In this document: one piece after another, positions 27,350 through 35,790 of the stretch
How the letters are laid out: each line of letters starts with the position of its first letter
Position numbering within the stretch: position 1 is the first letter of the stretch
Origin: an uncultured Caryophanales bacterium
GTDB lineage: Bacteria > Bacillota_I > Bacilli_A > RF39 > UBA660
Direction of reading: 5' to 3'
Length of the DNA: 46,166 nucleotides
Assembly: GCA_946623125.1 (NCBI GenBank)
Contig: CAMOQR010000008.1
Coordinates: 1-46,166, forward strand
Made by a program: the position numbers and the translations under genes
Notes under the pieces: generated by a model
Told to the model about the DNA's origin: nothing
Databases searched by the model: none
What the model saw: only the letters and a program-made list of their open reading frames with translations

Positions 27350-27637
27350 ATGGAATATTTAGAAAAATATGGAATTCCCAATAACATAATAGAAGAAATA
27401 AGAATGAAATATGATGAAATCGTAATAGAAAATATGAGAATAGAACAATGGAATGTAGAAAAAGTAATACAATATTTCCAAGAAATAGGAATTATTCCTA
27501 TCAATGAAATAATACTAAATCATCCCAATATTTTTCTAAAAGATATTAATCAAGTCATGAAAGCCTTTAAAAAATATAAAATAAAAGAAATAGTAGATAA
27601 AATTAATATAGATAGTAATACCATAATAAAAGTATAA
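27350..27637 (+). CDS. Small helical protein, 95 aa, possibly a detached repeat of its neighbour
   Basis: A 95-residue protein starting on the base after the previous stop, with GGTGATTAG upstream. The segment IIPINEIILNHPNIFLKDINQVMKAF resembles the repeat pattern of the 544-aa protein. It could be an independent partner or a C-terminal domain split off by a stop codon. A terminator follows immediately. Confidence 0.55.
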   Translation: MEYLEKYGIPNNIIEEIRMKYDEIVIENMRIEQWNVEKVIQYFQEIGIIPINEIILNHPNIFLKDINQVMKAFKKYKIKEIVDKINIDSNTIIKV

Positions 27638-27663
27638 AGAAGAGAAATCTTCTTTATTTTTTT
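27635..27663 (+). terminator. Intrinsic terminator of the helical-protein operon
   Basis: TAAAGAAGA / TCTTCTTTA stem with a GAAA tetraloop and a T-run. Confidence 0.85.
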
Positions 27664-27672
27664 GACAAAATA

Positions 27673-27681
27673 TGATATAAT
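27673..27681 (+). promoter_or_regulatory. Extended -10 promoter (TGATATAAT)
   Basis: TGATATAAT lies 29 nt upstream of the gene at 27711. A TTGACA at 27662-27667 is only 8 bp away and so cannot be its -35 box. Confidence 0.6.
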
Positions 27682-27710
27682 ACAAGGCAATTAAAAAGAG
27701 GGGGATAACG

Positions 27711-29033
27711 ATGGAAGAAAAAGCAGTAGATTTATCACTAGAAACTTTAATTCGAGAATGTAGTCTAAATCCTGTTTTAGGAAGAGAACATTTCTATTAT
27801 TTTTCACTAAGAAATAGAGAAAACATTCATGAAATCTTCAAATATAAAAAATTTAATGATGATTTTACAGATAAACTATCGGTATATAGAAGAGATGATT
27901 ATATCATAGGAATGATTCGACCAAGTTATGAAGAGTTCTTAAAAAAAATAATCACACTTTTAAATGCTAAAGTACAACCTAGACAAAAAGATGATGAAAA
28001 ACTAACAGAAATATTATTAAAAAGAGTACAAGTATTATCAGAAATTAAATCGGAACAAGAATTAAAAGAAGAATTCCCATATTTATATAGGGACTTACAA
28101 GATGGAAGAGCCTATTACAATAACCTACAAAAAATAAGAGGCCAAGAAGGTTACACAGAAGAACAATATGCATCAGGAGAACATTATTATTATAGTTGTG
28201 CATTAAAAAAATCATTACAAAACTTTATAAAAAGTCAAACAGAATTATATAAAAGATTCACAATAAATAGACATTCATTAAAAGAATTACAAGAGAAAAA
28301 AACTTATAATTCCTATATTCAAAAAAACTTTAATATGGATAAATTATATATGTATGTAATTCATGAATATTTAAATAAATGTGAAAAAACTAATAATAGA
28401 GAAGAAATTAAAAAATATATTACAATCATTGAAAAATATTTAAATTCAGAAAGAGATAAAACAATTCATATTATTACAGATGAAGGAATTAAAGTAGATT
28501 TAGATAATATTAATAAAAGATTATATAATTTAAAAAGACGAATTAGTGATAATAGTAGCGTAGTAGATTGGGTTTTAATTCCAGAAGGAAAAGAATATCA
28601 TAAAGTAACAAAAGAAGGAGAAGCAAAAAGGCTTGTTTTAACAAAAGAAGAAATAGAGCATCTTAAAGCCAAAGGAGAAAGAAAAAGAATATTTTATGAA
28701 TCATCTCCTTACATAGCCAAAGCAATAGGATTAAGAAAATATCGTGGTTATATTGCATATATTTATGAAAATGGAAATGTAATATTAGATCGTGAATACA
28801 ATGAAGATACACCAAAATCTGCAAGTGGAGATGCTATATATGTTCTAAAAGCAGAAGATTTTGAAGTTTTATCGAAGCAAGAAAAACCAACTCTTAGAAA
28901 ACATCCAAAAGTAGAGCATATGAATCATACAAAAACATGGGAAAAAAGAGTATTAGAAAAAATAGAAGAAGATGCAACTAGAGAACAAACAGAGCAAGCA
29001 CATCAACTAGTTAAAAGATTAAAAGAAAAATAG
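27711..29033 (+). CDS. Hypothetical protein with C-terminal basic domain, 440 aa
   Basis: No family recognised. Residues 1-270 look helical. Residues 280-410 appear more compact and beta-rich (DWVLIPEGKEYHKVTKEG; GLRKYRGYIAYIYENGNVILDREY; SASGDAIYVLKAEDFEVLSKQEK), and the tail is basic and helical. No signal peptide or membrane helix. Strong ribosome-binding site AGAGGGGGA. It is a single-gene unit with its own promoter and a bidirectional terminator. Confidence 0.65.
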   Translation: MEEKAVDLSLETLIRECSLNPVLGREHFYYFSLRNRENIHEIFKYKKFNDDFTDKLSVYRRDDYIIGMIRPSYEEFLKKIITLLNAKVQPRQKDDEKLTEILLKRVQVLSEIKSEQELKEEFPYLYRDLQDGRAYYNNLQKIRGQEGYTEEQYASGEHYYYSCALKKSLQNFIKSQTELYKRFTINRHSLKELQEKKTYNSYIQKNFNMDKLYMYVIHEYLNKCEKTNNREEIKKYITIIEKYLNSERDKTIHIITDEGIKVDLDNINKRLYNLKRRISDNSSVVDWVLIPEGKEYHKVTKEGEAKRLVLTKEEIEHLKAKGERKRIFYESSPYIAKAIGLRKYRGYIAYIYENGNVILDREYNEDTPKSASGDAIYVLKAEDFEVLSKQEKPTLRKHPKVEHMNHTKTWEKRVLEKIEEDATREQTEQAHQLVKRLKEK

Positions 29034-29060
29034 AGATTAAATTATAATCTCTATTTTTAT
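29031..29060. terminator. Bidirectional intrinsic terminator
   Basis: TAGAGATTA / TAATCTCTA stem with loop AATTA, lying between two convergent genes, with T's on the plus strand. Confidence 0.8.
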
Positions 29061-29929
29061 TGATATAATTCTTTTTTAATTAACTCTAAATTATTTCTCA
29101 TAATAGAATCATATGTTGCTCCATTGGTTCTTTCCTCATCTGTTAAATTATCTAATTTATGAAGTTCAAGTTTTTGAATACTAGAATAATTTTCAAGGAT
29201 ATTCTTAACATTATCATTATCTTCTAAATTTGTAAAAGAAAAGATAAAACTAACACTACCATCTTCAATTAAATTTTCAGCATCAGCCAAAGTCTTTTGA
29301 GAAGCATCTGTATCAATACAAATAACATTAAGACCAAATTTTTCAAGATATTTCAAAGCCGTATCAGCAACAATTATTGTTTTATTATCAGTACTTTCAA
29401 CCGCAAGTCTATATTCTGCATCAAGTTCGGATAATTCAATCTTAAGTTTGTTGTAAGCCTCATCCACCTCTTTCTTTAAATAAGTATTTGTAATATATTC
29501 ATTCATTGCTAAACGAACATTCTGACTCATCATCAATAAAGAAGAAGGATTTAACCATAACTCTTCAGGAGAATAATCAGTCTCCAATACATATGCAGTA
29601 TCAATAATCTTTAAATTTGGATTTAATGCTAACAAATCAACTGCAAGATTTCTTTCCTTTTCTAATAACCCATTATAAACAAACAAATCAGTTTTAGAAT
29701 AATCTTTTTTCTTTTTCTCACCAATTTTATAAGAATTAATATCAACTCCATCTGGATAAATAGAAGTAATAGTCGCATGATCAGAATAAATCTTTTTTAA
29801 GATATACTCATTTGGATAATTGGTAACAATAACCTCAATATTATCCATAGAATCATTAGAACATCCACTAGTAAATAATAATATAGAAAAAACCAATAAT
29901 AAATAAACAATCCCTTTTTTTAACTTCAT
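29057..29929 (-). CDS. Lipoprotein of the ZnuA-like (metal ABC transporter substrate-binding) fold, metal ligands missing
   Basis: An extracellular lipoprotein: signal KKGIVYLLLVFSILLFTSGC with the lipobox Cys. The fold pattern of the ZnuA/TroA family is visible (IVTNYP ... DLFVYNG ... LWLNPSSLLMMSQNVRLAMNEY ... FGLNVICIDTD). The His residues that normally hold Zn2+ or Mn2+ appear replaced: GVDINSY where GVDxHxY is usual, ELWLNP for HxWLDP, and ADTALKYLEKFGL for HDAFGY-type. No permease or ATPase gene is adjacent. The start at 29929 has AGGAG upstream; the frame extends to 29971 inside yidD but lacks a site there. Role unknown; it may bind something else. Confidence 0.7.
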   Translation of the reverse strand: MKLKKGIVYLLLVFSILLFTSGCSNDSMDNIEVIVTNYPNEYILKKIYSDHATITSIYPDGVDINSYKIGEKKKKDYSKTDLFVYNGLLEKERNLAVDLLALNPNLKIIDTAYVLETDYSPEELWLNPSSLLMMSQNVRLAMNEYITNTYLKKEVDEAYNKLKIELSELDAEYRLAVESTDNKTIIVADTALKYLEKFGLNVICIDTDASQKTLADAENLIEDGSVSFIFSFTNLEDNDNVKNILENYSSIQKLELHKLDNLTDEERTNGATYDSIMRNNLELIKKELYQ

Positions 29930-29930
29930 A

Positions 29931-30152
29931 TCATTTCTCCTTCTTAGAAACAGGATCAAATCCATACTCATGAGACCATGGATTACACCTTAAAATTCTT
30001 TTAATTGATAAAAACAAACCATAAATCACCCCGTAGGTATCAATACATTCAATTGCATACTCAGAACAAGTAGGTTGAAATCGACAAAGCCCATGAGTTG
30101 AAATAGGTAATTTTTGATAGAGACGAATCACCCAAATTAAAATTATTTTCAT
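29931..30152 (-). CDS. yidD: Membrane protein insertion efficiency factor YidD
   Basis: A 73-residue protein with the full family signature: [23 protein letters not shown] and [19 protein letters not shown]. YidD sits at the inner face of the membrane and aids YidC-dependent insertion. Only one base separates its stop from the next start (29929), so the ZnuA-like gene is in the same unit. Confidence 0.94.
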   Translation of the reverse strand: MKIILIWVIRLYQKLPISTHGLCRFQPTCSEYAIECIDTYGVIYGLFLSIKRILRCNPWSHEYGFDPVSKKEK

Positions 30153-30285
30153 CCTATCACCAAATTCATTTTACTATTTTTTACCAAAATATACAAGTCA
30201 TGAATCAAGTATTTTAAAAGAAAGAATTGAATTCAAAACAAGAGTGTGTTAAAATAAAATAAGATAAATAGGGAGGCTAGAGAAT

Positions 30286-32475
30286 ATGGGGTTATTTGAT
30301 AAATTCTTCAAAAGCAAAGAGAAAAAAACAATAGATTACATGCCAGGTGAAGGTAGAACAGAAAATGTTAAAGCACCAGTTAGTGTAAAAAGAGAAATTG
30401 ATACTATTTTAAAAATTCTTGAAAATCTTGGTATATTAGAGGAAGATCAAATTGAAAAAGCACTTGATAAAGAAGAGAACCTTGATAAAACAATTCTTTC
30501 AAAAATGGACCTTAAAGCCTCTGAAGATAATGTAGATTATTTAAAAAAATATATTGAATTTAAACAAATCGGATACGGAAGAGAAACAATAAACCTATAT
30601 CGTCGAAGATTAGAAGAAATATCAAAAGAGGAAATAGCAAAAGGAAAAGAAAAAGAAGAAATTATTGAAAAATTAATTTCTAATACAAAAGTAGAAATTG
30701 ATAACTATGAAAGAATTCTAAAATCTATCAATAAAGAAATTAAAGAAATAGAAGAAGATAGTAAAAATGAAAATGAAATCCTACAAAGAGTAGGAATTCT
30801 TGCAGAACAATATAAAGAAGAAGCCTTAGGGTATCCTATAAACTTAGAAAATCAAGTAAAAAAAATGGCAAATGAACTTGCTCAATTGCCATATGGGGGA
30901 TACGGAGAAGAAGAGGTAGAACGTTTCCTAACAGCAGCAGGAAAGATGATAGAAGAAGGAAAAATGAATCAAGAAGAAACAAATCATACCTATTCTCGTA
31001 TCAAAGTAGAATTATATGACCCAAAGAAAAAAAGATACTTATCAGACTTAGAAACTCTAAACAAAAAAATCCAAATGATTTCAGAATCTCCTTATATTTC
31101 AGAATTTGAAAAAGAACAAAATAAATTAAAAATAATAACAGAATTTAATCAAATGAACGGACATAAAATGGGTATAAATGATACCATAAAAAATATGATT
31201 AAAAATCTATCAAATCTAGAAAATGGTGGATTTGGTCAAATAGAATTAAATAAGTTTGAAACAAAAGTAAAAGAAATCAAAAAGAATGGAGAAGAGGCCA
31301 ATCTAAAAAGAGACGACATTTTAAATCAAATTTATGAAGAATATAATAAATTATTAAGAGAATATGAATTAGAACTTATGAGATTTAAAGAAGAAATGGA
31401 GTCTATAAAAGATCTAGAAGAAGAAGAAAAAGAAGAAAAACAAAAAGATTATTTAGAATATTTTAAAGATAAAATGGGACATCCAATTGACTATCAAACA
31501 AGAATTCTTGATATGAAACAAAGCCTTGAAACCTTAGAAGAAGGTGGTTATTCTTCTACTGTAACAGATGACTTTAAAATGGAGTCAATGACAAGAGCAG
31601 AAAATGCTAAAACACCAGAAGAACTTACAGAATGTATGAAAGAAATTAGAAACAAATATAGGGAAATGATTTCTCAATACAAGGAAAAGAAAAAAGAATA
31701 TCAAGAGGAAAAACAAAAAATAGAAAACAGTAAAAATGTTTCTAAAGAAGAAATAGAAATTCAATTAGAATCCTTAAAAAATAAGTTCTTATCTAATTTT
31801 GGACATACTACAAACTATGAAGAGATTATTCAACAGAATAAAAACAAATTATCATCATTAGAAAAAGGCGGATATGGAAAAACAGTACTAGATAAATATG
31901 AAAATGATTGTAAAAGAATAATAACAGAAGAAAAAGACAAGGATTCCATCTATCATGAAATTCAAAAAAAATATTTAGAATTAAAAAAACAATATGAGAA
32001 GAATTTAGAAATCTTTACAGAATGGAAAAAATTACAATTAAATAACAAAAAGAAAGAAGAAGTAGAAGAACAAGAAAAAGAACTTGATGAAAAAATATCT
32101 CATATGCTATCACTATCAAAAGAAGAATTATATGATTATTATATTGAAGATGATAGAAAGAAAAAGGCTCAAGCATATAGACACAATTATATGGCAGCCT
32201 ATCGTTATCTTGCCAGAGAAGAGGCTAATAAAAAACAAAATGAAGATCTATATAGAAGACGATTAGAGGAATTACAAGAAGATAAACAACCATATACAAA
32301 TGAAGAAATAGAAGAAGCAACAAAGAAAATAGAAATTATGGAGTTGAATAATAGTAAGTTAACTGAGGAAGATAGAATCATAAGTTTAATGGAATATATT
32401 GATAGTACACTATTTAGACAAATGATTTATGTAGAAGCAATGCTTGCTAATAAAAGAGATCAAACAAAAATATAA
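30286..32475 (+). CDS. Coiled-coil protein with five repeats of about 108 residues, 729 aa
   Basis: No known family recognised. A GYG-type motif recurs with an even period: IGYG at residue 95, GGYG at 204, GGFG at 314, GGYS at 420 and GGYG at 528. The last four are preceded by G(H/Y)xxxx(Y/N)xxxIxxxxxxLxxLxxG, so each unit has two helices, a Gly turn and a long charged helix. The N-terminus MGLFDKFFKSKEKK could be an amphipathic membrane-contact helix. No signal peptide. AGGGAGG precedes the ATG. The protein resembles a scaffold or rod by its repeats; function unknown. rnc follows behind a terminator. Confidence 0.7.
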   Translation: MGLFDKFFKSKEKKTIDYMPGEGRTENVKAPVSVKREIDTILKILENLGILEEDQIEKALDKEENLDKTILSKMDLKASEDNVDYLKKYIEFKQIGYGRETINLYRRRLEEISKEEIAKGKEKEEIIEKLISNTKVEIDNYERILKSINKEIKEIEEDSKNENEILQRVGILAEQYKEEALGYPINLENQVKKMANELAQLPYGGYGEEEVERFLTAAGKMIEEGKMNQEETNHTYSRIKVELYDPKKKRYLSDLETLNKKIQMISESPYISEFEKEQNKLKIITEFNQMNGHKMGINDTIKNMIKNLSNLENGGFGQIELNKFETKVKEIKKNGEEANLKRDDILNQIYEEYNKLLREYELELMRFKEEMESIKDLEEEEKEEKQKDYLEYFKDKMGHPIDYQTRILDMKQSLETLEEGGYSSTVTDDFKMESMTRAENAKTPEELTECMKEIRNKYREMISQYKEKKKEYQEEKQKIENSKNVSKEEIEIQLESLKNKFLSNFGHTTNYEEIIQQNKNKLSSLEKGGYGKTVLDKYENDCKRIITEEKDKDSIYHEIQKKYLELKKQYEKNLEIFTEWKKLQLNNKKKEEVEEQEKELDEKISHMLSLSKEELYDYYIEDDRKKKAQAYRHNYMAAYRYLAREEANKKQNEDLYRRRLEELQEDKQPYTNEEIEEATKKIEIMELNNSKLTEEDRIISLMEYIDSTLFRQMIYVEAMLANKRDQTKI

Positions 32476-32498
32476 CTTTTCGAGTTATATTTTTTTTG
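32470..32498 (+). terminator. Intrinsic terminator
   Basis: ATATAACT / AGTTATAT stem with loop TTTCG and a T-run that runs directly into the next promoter box. Confidence 0.85.
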
Positions 32499-32505
32499 AT
32501 ATAAT
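32497..32505 (+). promoter_or_regulatory. Extended -10 promoter (TGATATAAT) of rnc
   Basis: TGATATAAT begins at the last T of the preceding terminator and lies 16 nt upstream of the rnc start. The mRNA leader would be very short. Confidence 0.55.
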
Positions 32506-32521
32506 GATACTGGTGATGAAA

Positions 32522-33193
32522 ATGGAAGAACTATTTGAAAGATTACATATTAAACCAAAAGATCAAGAATTATATAAAACAGCCTTTTCTCATAGCTCAT
32601 ACGTAAATGAACATAAAGTAAAAAATGATTATGAAAGATTAGAATTTTTAGGAGATGCTGTTCTAGATTTAGTAATGGCAGATTATTTATATACCCATCA
32701 TAAAGAAAGTGAAGGGGAAATGACAAAAGTAAGAGCAACCTATGTATGTGAAAATGCTAATTATACATATGCAACAGATTTAGGATTAACAAAATATATA
32801 TTGGTAGGACATGGGGAATCAAAAGAAGGAGAACCTCTAAAAAAAGCCATCGTTGCTGATATATTTGAAGCATTAATGGGAGCAATCTATATGGACTTAG
32901 GATATGCAACAGTACGAAATGTTATTCTAAAAATTATTGTTCCCTATATGAATAATCCAGAAATTAAATTCTTTAGTGATTACAAAAGTAGCCTACAAGA
33001 ATTTGTCCAAACCGAACAAAAATCACTAGAATATAAAATTGTAAAAGAAGAAGGCCCTGCCCATAAAAAAACATTTACAATGGATGTAATAATAGATGGT
33101 ATTGTATATGGAACAGGAATTGGATCATCCAAAAAAGAGGCTGAACAAGAAGCAGCAAAATATGCATTAGAAAAATTGGCTATAAAAAAATAG
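32522..33193 (+). CDS. rnc: Ribonuclease III
   Basis: RNase III cuts double-stranded RNA in rRNA maturation and mRNA decay. The 223-residue protein has the RNase III domain with the signature ERLEFLGDAVLDLV (catalytic Glu and Asp), the second acidic cluster in ADIFEALMGAIYMD, and a C-terminal double-stranded RNA-binding domain (SSLQEFVQTEQ ... GSSKKEAEQEAAKYALEKL). The start is the ATG at 32522, with GGTGA 5 nt upstream; the frame is open to 32444, but that overlaps the preceding gene and terminator. Confidence 0.95.
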   Translation: MEELFERLHIKPKDQELYKTAFSHSSYVNEHKVKNDYERLEFLGDAVLDLVMADYLYTHHKESEGEMTKVRATYVCENANYTYATDLGLTKYILVGHGESKEGEPLKKAIVADIFEALMGAIYMDLGYATVRNVILKIIVPYMNNPEIKFFSDYKSSLQEFVQTEQKSLEYKIVKEEGPAHKKTFTMDVIIDGIVYGTGIGSSKKEAEQEAAKYALEKLAIKK

Positions 33194-33236
33194 TCTTTTT
33201 TAATGAGGAAGAAAACTTTTCTTTTTAAAAAGATAA

Positions 33237-33245
33237 TGATATAAT
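33237..33245 (+). promoter_or_regulatory. Extended -10 promoter (TGATATAAT) of the RNase J-like gene
   Basis: TGATATAAT lies 68 nt upstream of the start at 33314. Before the start there is a strong site, AAAGGAG. Confidence 0.6.
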
Positions 33246-33313
33246 AAAGATGCTATTCATGCGTTTATATATTATTAAACTCATATAAAAGAAAAAACAG
33301 AAAGGAGATATTT

Positions 33314-34966
33314 ATGAGTAAAATTAAAATATTTGCATTAGGTGGATTAAACGAAAATGGAAAAAACATGTATGTGGTAAATGTAGATGAAGAAATATTT
33401 GTATTTGATGCCGGTTTAAAATATGATAATGACATTAATTTAGGAATAGATTATATCATTCCAAATTTTGATTATTTAATAAAAAATAGAAAGAAAATCA
33501 AAGGAATCTTTTTAACACATGGTCATGATGGAAATATGGGAGCAATTGCTGATGTTTTAGAAAAACTCCCAGAAATACCAGTATATGGAACAAAGTTAAC
33601 CCTTGAAATAGCAAAAAATGATTTCACAAAAGAATTATTAGAAAAAACAAAATTAATAGAAATAAAGCCACATAATAAAATAGATTTTGGAAAGAATTCT
33701 ATTTTTCCAATAAGTGTTACTCATTCCATTCCAGACTCTGTATGTTATGTATTATATACACCAGATGGAGCCATTGTATATACAGGAGACTTTGTATTTG
33801 ATTCAACTATGATGGAATCATACAAAACAGATATTGGAAAACTAGCATATGTTGGAAAGCAAGGAGTTTTATGTTTATTATGTGAATCATTCTATGCTGA
33901 TAGACTTGGACATACATCCCCACATAACCGTGTAAGAGGCTTTATGAGAGATGTATTAAGGAAAACAGAAAATCGTATTATTGCAACTGTTTTTCCAGCA
34001 CATTACTATCGAATTCAAGAACTTTTTGATGAAATATCAAAAACCCATAGAAAGATAGCAATTATGGGAAAAAAATTACAAGAAATGATTAATAAGGCAA
34101 TAGAGGAAGGATATCTAAAAATAGATAAAACCAAAATTGGAACACTAGCAGATTTAGAAAGTAAAAATGTTGTAGTATTAATATCAGATGAAAAAGAAAA
34201 ACCATTTGCTAATCTAGAAAGAATTATTAAAGGATTTGATAAATACATTCAAATAAAAGATACAGACACGATATTTATCACAGAACCAAGTTATCCTGGA
34301 ATTGAAAAAAGATTAGCAACTATTATGGATGAGATTGCTATGCTTGGTGCAGATGCAATTAGTCTATCAAGTAAAAAGCATCTACAACATCATGCATCAC
34401 AAGAAGATTTAATGTTAATGATAAACTTAATGAATCCAAAGTATTTCTTTCCAGTAAAAGGAGAATATAGAAATTTATATACAAACGGTGAAATAGCAGA
34501 AGAATTAGGAGTACCAAAAGAAAACATTATCTTAAAACTAAATGGAGATGTTTTTGAAATGGTAGATGGAAAGAATACGAATTCATTAGAACATATCGAT
34601 GTTGATGAAATTTTAATTGATGGAAACAATAGTGGGGATATTGGAAACCTAGTCTTAAAAGATCGAGAAATGCTAGGGGAAAATGGAATTGTAATTATTA
34701 GTTGTACTCTAGATAAAGAAAGCAAAGAAATCATTGGAGGACCAGAGATTCTAACAAGAGGATTTGTTTATGTCAAAGAAAGTCAAGAATTAATGGAAGC
34801 AACAAAGAAATTATCACATGAAGTAATAGAAAAGAATATTGAGAAAAATGCTAAAAGAGTTGATTACTCAAAAATAAAAAATGATGTAAGGGAAGTCTTG
34901 GGTAAATATTTCTATCAAGAAACAGAATCAAAACCAATGATTATAACAGTGGTTCAAGAAGTATAA
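33314..34966 (+). CDS. rnjB: Ribonuclease J2-like protein (degenerate metal site)
   Basis: A 550-residue metallo-beta-lactamase / beta-CASP protein of the RNase J family, with the family's C-terminal domain. RNase J1/J2 complexes degrade and process mRNA from the 5' end. The catalytic motif, usually HxHxDH, reads HGHDGN here. The later HxSGH region reads HLQHHASQEDL, and the usual PVHGEYR reads PVKGEYR. The metal site therefore looks incomplete, as in B. subtilis RNase J2, the weakly active partner of J1. The call as J2 rests on these losses. An active J1 is expected elsewhere. Confidence 0.8.
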   Translation: MSKIKIFALGGLNENGKNMYVVNVDEEIFVFDAGLKYDNDINLGIDYIIPNFDYLIKNRKKIKGIFLTHGHDGNMGAIADVLEKLPEIPVYGTKLTLEIAKNDFTKELLEKTKLIEIKPHNKIDFGKNSIFPISVTHSIPDSVCYVLYTPDGAIVYTGDFVFDSTMMESYKTDIGKLAYVGKQGVLCLLCESFYADRLGHTSPHNRVRGFMRDVLRKTENRIIATVFPAHYYRIQELFDEISKTHRKIAIMGKKLQEMINKAIEEGYLKIDKTKIGTLADLESKNVVVLISDEKEKPFANLERIIKGFDKYIQIKDTDTIFITEPSYPGIEKRLATIMDEIAMLGADAISLSSKKHLQHHASQEDLMLMINLMNPKYFFPVKGEYRNLYTNGEIAEELGVPKENIILKLNGDVFEMVDGKNTNSLEHIDVDEILIDGNNSGDIGNLVLKDREMLGENGIVIISCTLDKESKEIIGGPEILTRGFVYVKESQELMEATKKLSHEVIEKNIEKNAKRVDYSKIKNDVREVLGKYFYQETESKPMIITVVQEV

Positions 34967-34981
34967 AAGGAGGTGTCAAGT

Positions 34982-35452
34982 ATGACGACAAAGGATTTAA
35001 TAAAAAAATATATACCGGTTGGAGTATTAGGAGTAATGACAATTATTATTGTATTATGTACTTATTTTCCTCCTTTTGGGACAATGATTTGTGAAATGAA
35101 AAGTGCACCAGGGGATATAGATGCGCAATCAACCTATACAGCAAATTTTTCTCTATGGCATGTAGATACCCTAAAGATTACAGAAATTATTTCATCAAAA
35201 GATAAAGAAAAATTAGAAGAATATAAAAAATCCTTAGAAGAAGATAACAATAAGTTTAAAAAGTTAAATCACTTCACAAATACGATAAGTATAGAAGATG
35301 AAACAATTACAAATACCACAACAATTGATTATGATAAGATTGATAAAAAAGAATTGAAGAAAATTGAAAAAAATTTTTCTAATCGAATGATTCGAATAGG
35401 AGTACTAAAAAAAATATATACAAAGAATGGAGCAACATGCAAATACGCATAA
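34982..35452 (+). CDS. Small membrane-anchored protein, 156 aa
   Basis: One N-terminal membrane helix (PVGVLGVMTIIIVLCTYF), then an extracellular domain of about 110 residues. The pattern YTANFSLWHVDTLKITEIISS ... TTTIDYDKIDKKELKKIEKN is somewhat like the DUF1307/YehR lipoprotein family, but there is no lipobox, so I do not assign it. AAGGAGGTG lies 6 nt before the ATG at 34982; an in-frame GTG at 34973 is inside that site. It follows the RNase J-like gene by 15 nt and is probably cotranscribed with it. It is the last host gene before the island. Confidence 0.6.
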   Translation: MTTKDLIKKYIPVGVLGVMTIIIVLCTYFPPFGTMICEMKSAPGDIDAQSTYTANFSLWHVDTLKITEIISSKDKEKLEEYKKSLEEDNNKFKKLNHFTNTISIEDETITNTTTIDYDKIDKKELKKIEKNFSNRMIRIGVLKKIYTKNGATCKYA

Positions 35453-35470
35453 CTCCATTTCTTTCTAAAA

Positions 35471-35492
35471 ATTTCCCTTATTTAAGGGAAAT
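35471..35492. repeat. Inverted repeat at the host side of the island
   Basis: ATTTCCCTTA / TAAGGGAAAT, 10-bp arms around TT. No T-run follows on the plus strand, but one does on the minus strand. It may end transcription of the preceding gene weakly, or lie in the leader of the broken tRNA gene, which starts 4 nt later. Confidence 0.5.
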
Positions 35493-35496
35493 AAAT

Positions 35497-35534
35497 GTCT
35501 GGGTAGTTAAATGGATATAACAAGTCTCTCCTAA
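35497..35534 (+). pseudogene. 5' half of host tRNA-Arg(CCU), cut in the anticodon loop
   Basis: Acceptor strand GTCTGGG, D arm GTTA-AATGGATA-TAAC, anticodon 5' stem AGTCT and loop CTCCTAA are all present. After the loop the sequence changes to island DNA and no T arm follows. Joined to 45053-45089 the parts make a complete tRNA-Arg with anticodon CCT: AGTCT pairs with AGACT, and GTCTGGG pairs with CCTGGAC with two wobbles. Confidence 0.88.
35527..35534 (+). repeat. Left attachment core (TCTCCTAA)
   Basis: The 8 bp shared with 45045-45052; it covers the anticodon loop of tRNA-Arg(CCU). Confidence 0.75.
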
Positions 35535-35590
35535 GACTTCCTAAAAAGTTGAAAAATAGGTAAAAAATAGTCTTTAGAGCATTGATATAT

Positions 35591-35640
35591 CTAATGGATA
35601 GAAATTTAAAGAAAAATTAGTGTCGCAGAAATGTCGCGAA
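35591..35640 (+). repeat. Left arm-type integrase-binding repeats
   Basis: CTAATGGATAGAAA at 35591, then two TGTCGC units (TGTCGCAGAAA and TGTCGCGAA) at 35621 and 35632. The same elements recur in the same orientation at 44872-44909. The spacing of tandem short direct repeats inside both ends is what Tn916-like integrases bind with their N-terminal domain. No coding region covers it. Confidence 0.7.
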
Positions 35641-35705
35641 TAATTTTTTAAAAATCAAAAAATTTAAGCATTTATTTTAACAAAAAAGTTAGAATAAATG
35701 TATAT

Positions 35706-35782
35706 GTTCTCGTAGCGTAAGTGGATAACGCAACTGCCTCCTAAGCAGTAGATTACCAGTTCAAGTCTGGTCGGGAACACCA
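35706..35782 (+). tRNA. tRNA-Arg(CCU), complete, carried by the island
   Basis: A full 77-nt cloverleaf with encoded CCA: acceptor GTTCTCG / CGGGAAC, D arm GCGT / ACGC, anticodon arm ACTGC-CTCCTAA-GCAGT with anticodon CCT, 5-nt variable loop, T arm ACCAG-TTCAAGT-CTGGT, discriminator A. All stems pair. It differs in most stem bases from the split host tRNA-Arg(CCU), so it is not a simple duplicate. It reads AGG codons and probably replaces the gene broken by the insertion. A terminator follows. Confidence 0.95.
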
Positions 35783-35790
35783 TAGAAATT

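Noticed and set aside
27662-27667. TTGACA as a -35 box
   Set aside because: Only 8 bp from the TATAAT at 27676; a -35 box needs about 17 bp.
32444-32521. rnc N-terminal extension
   Set aside because: Overlaps the preceding gene and terminator, has no ribosome-binding site, and RNase III starts near MEELFERL.
35497-35570. A complete tRNA gene at the left junction
   Set aside because: The D arm and anticodon arm are present, but the sequence after the anticodon loop lacks a T arm and an acceptor 3' strand.
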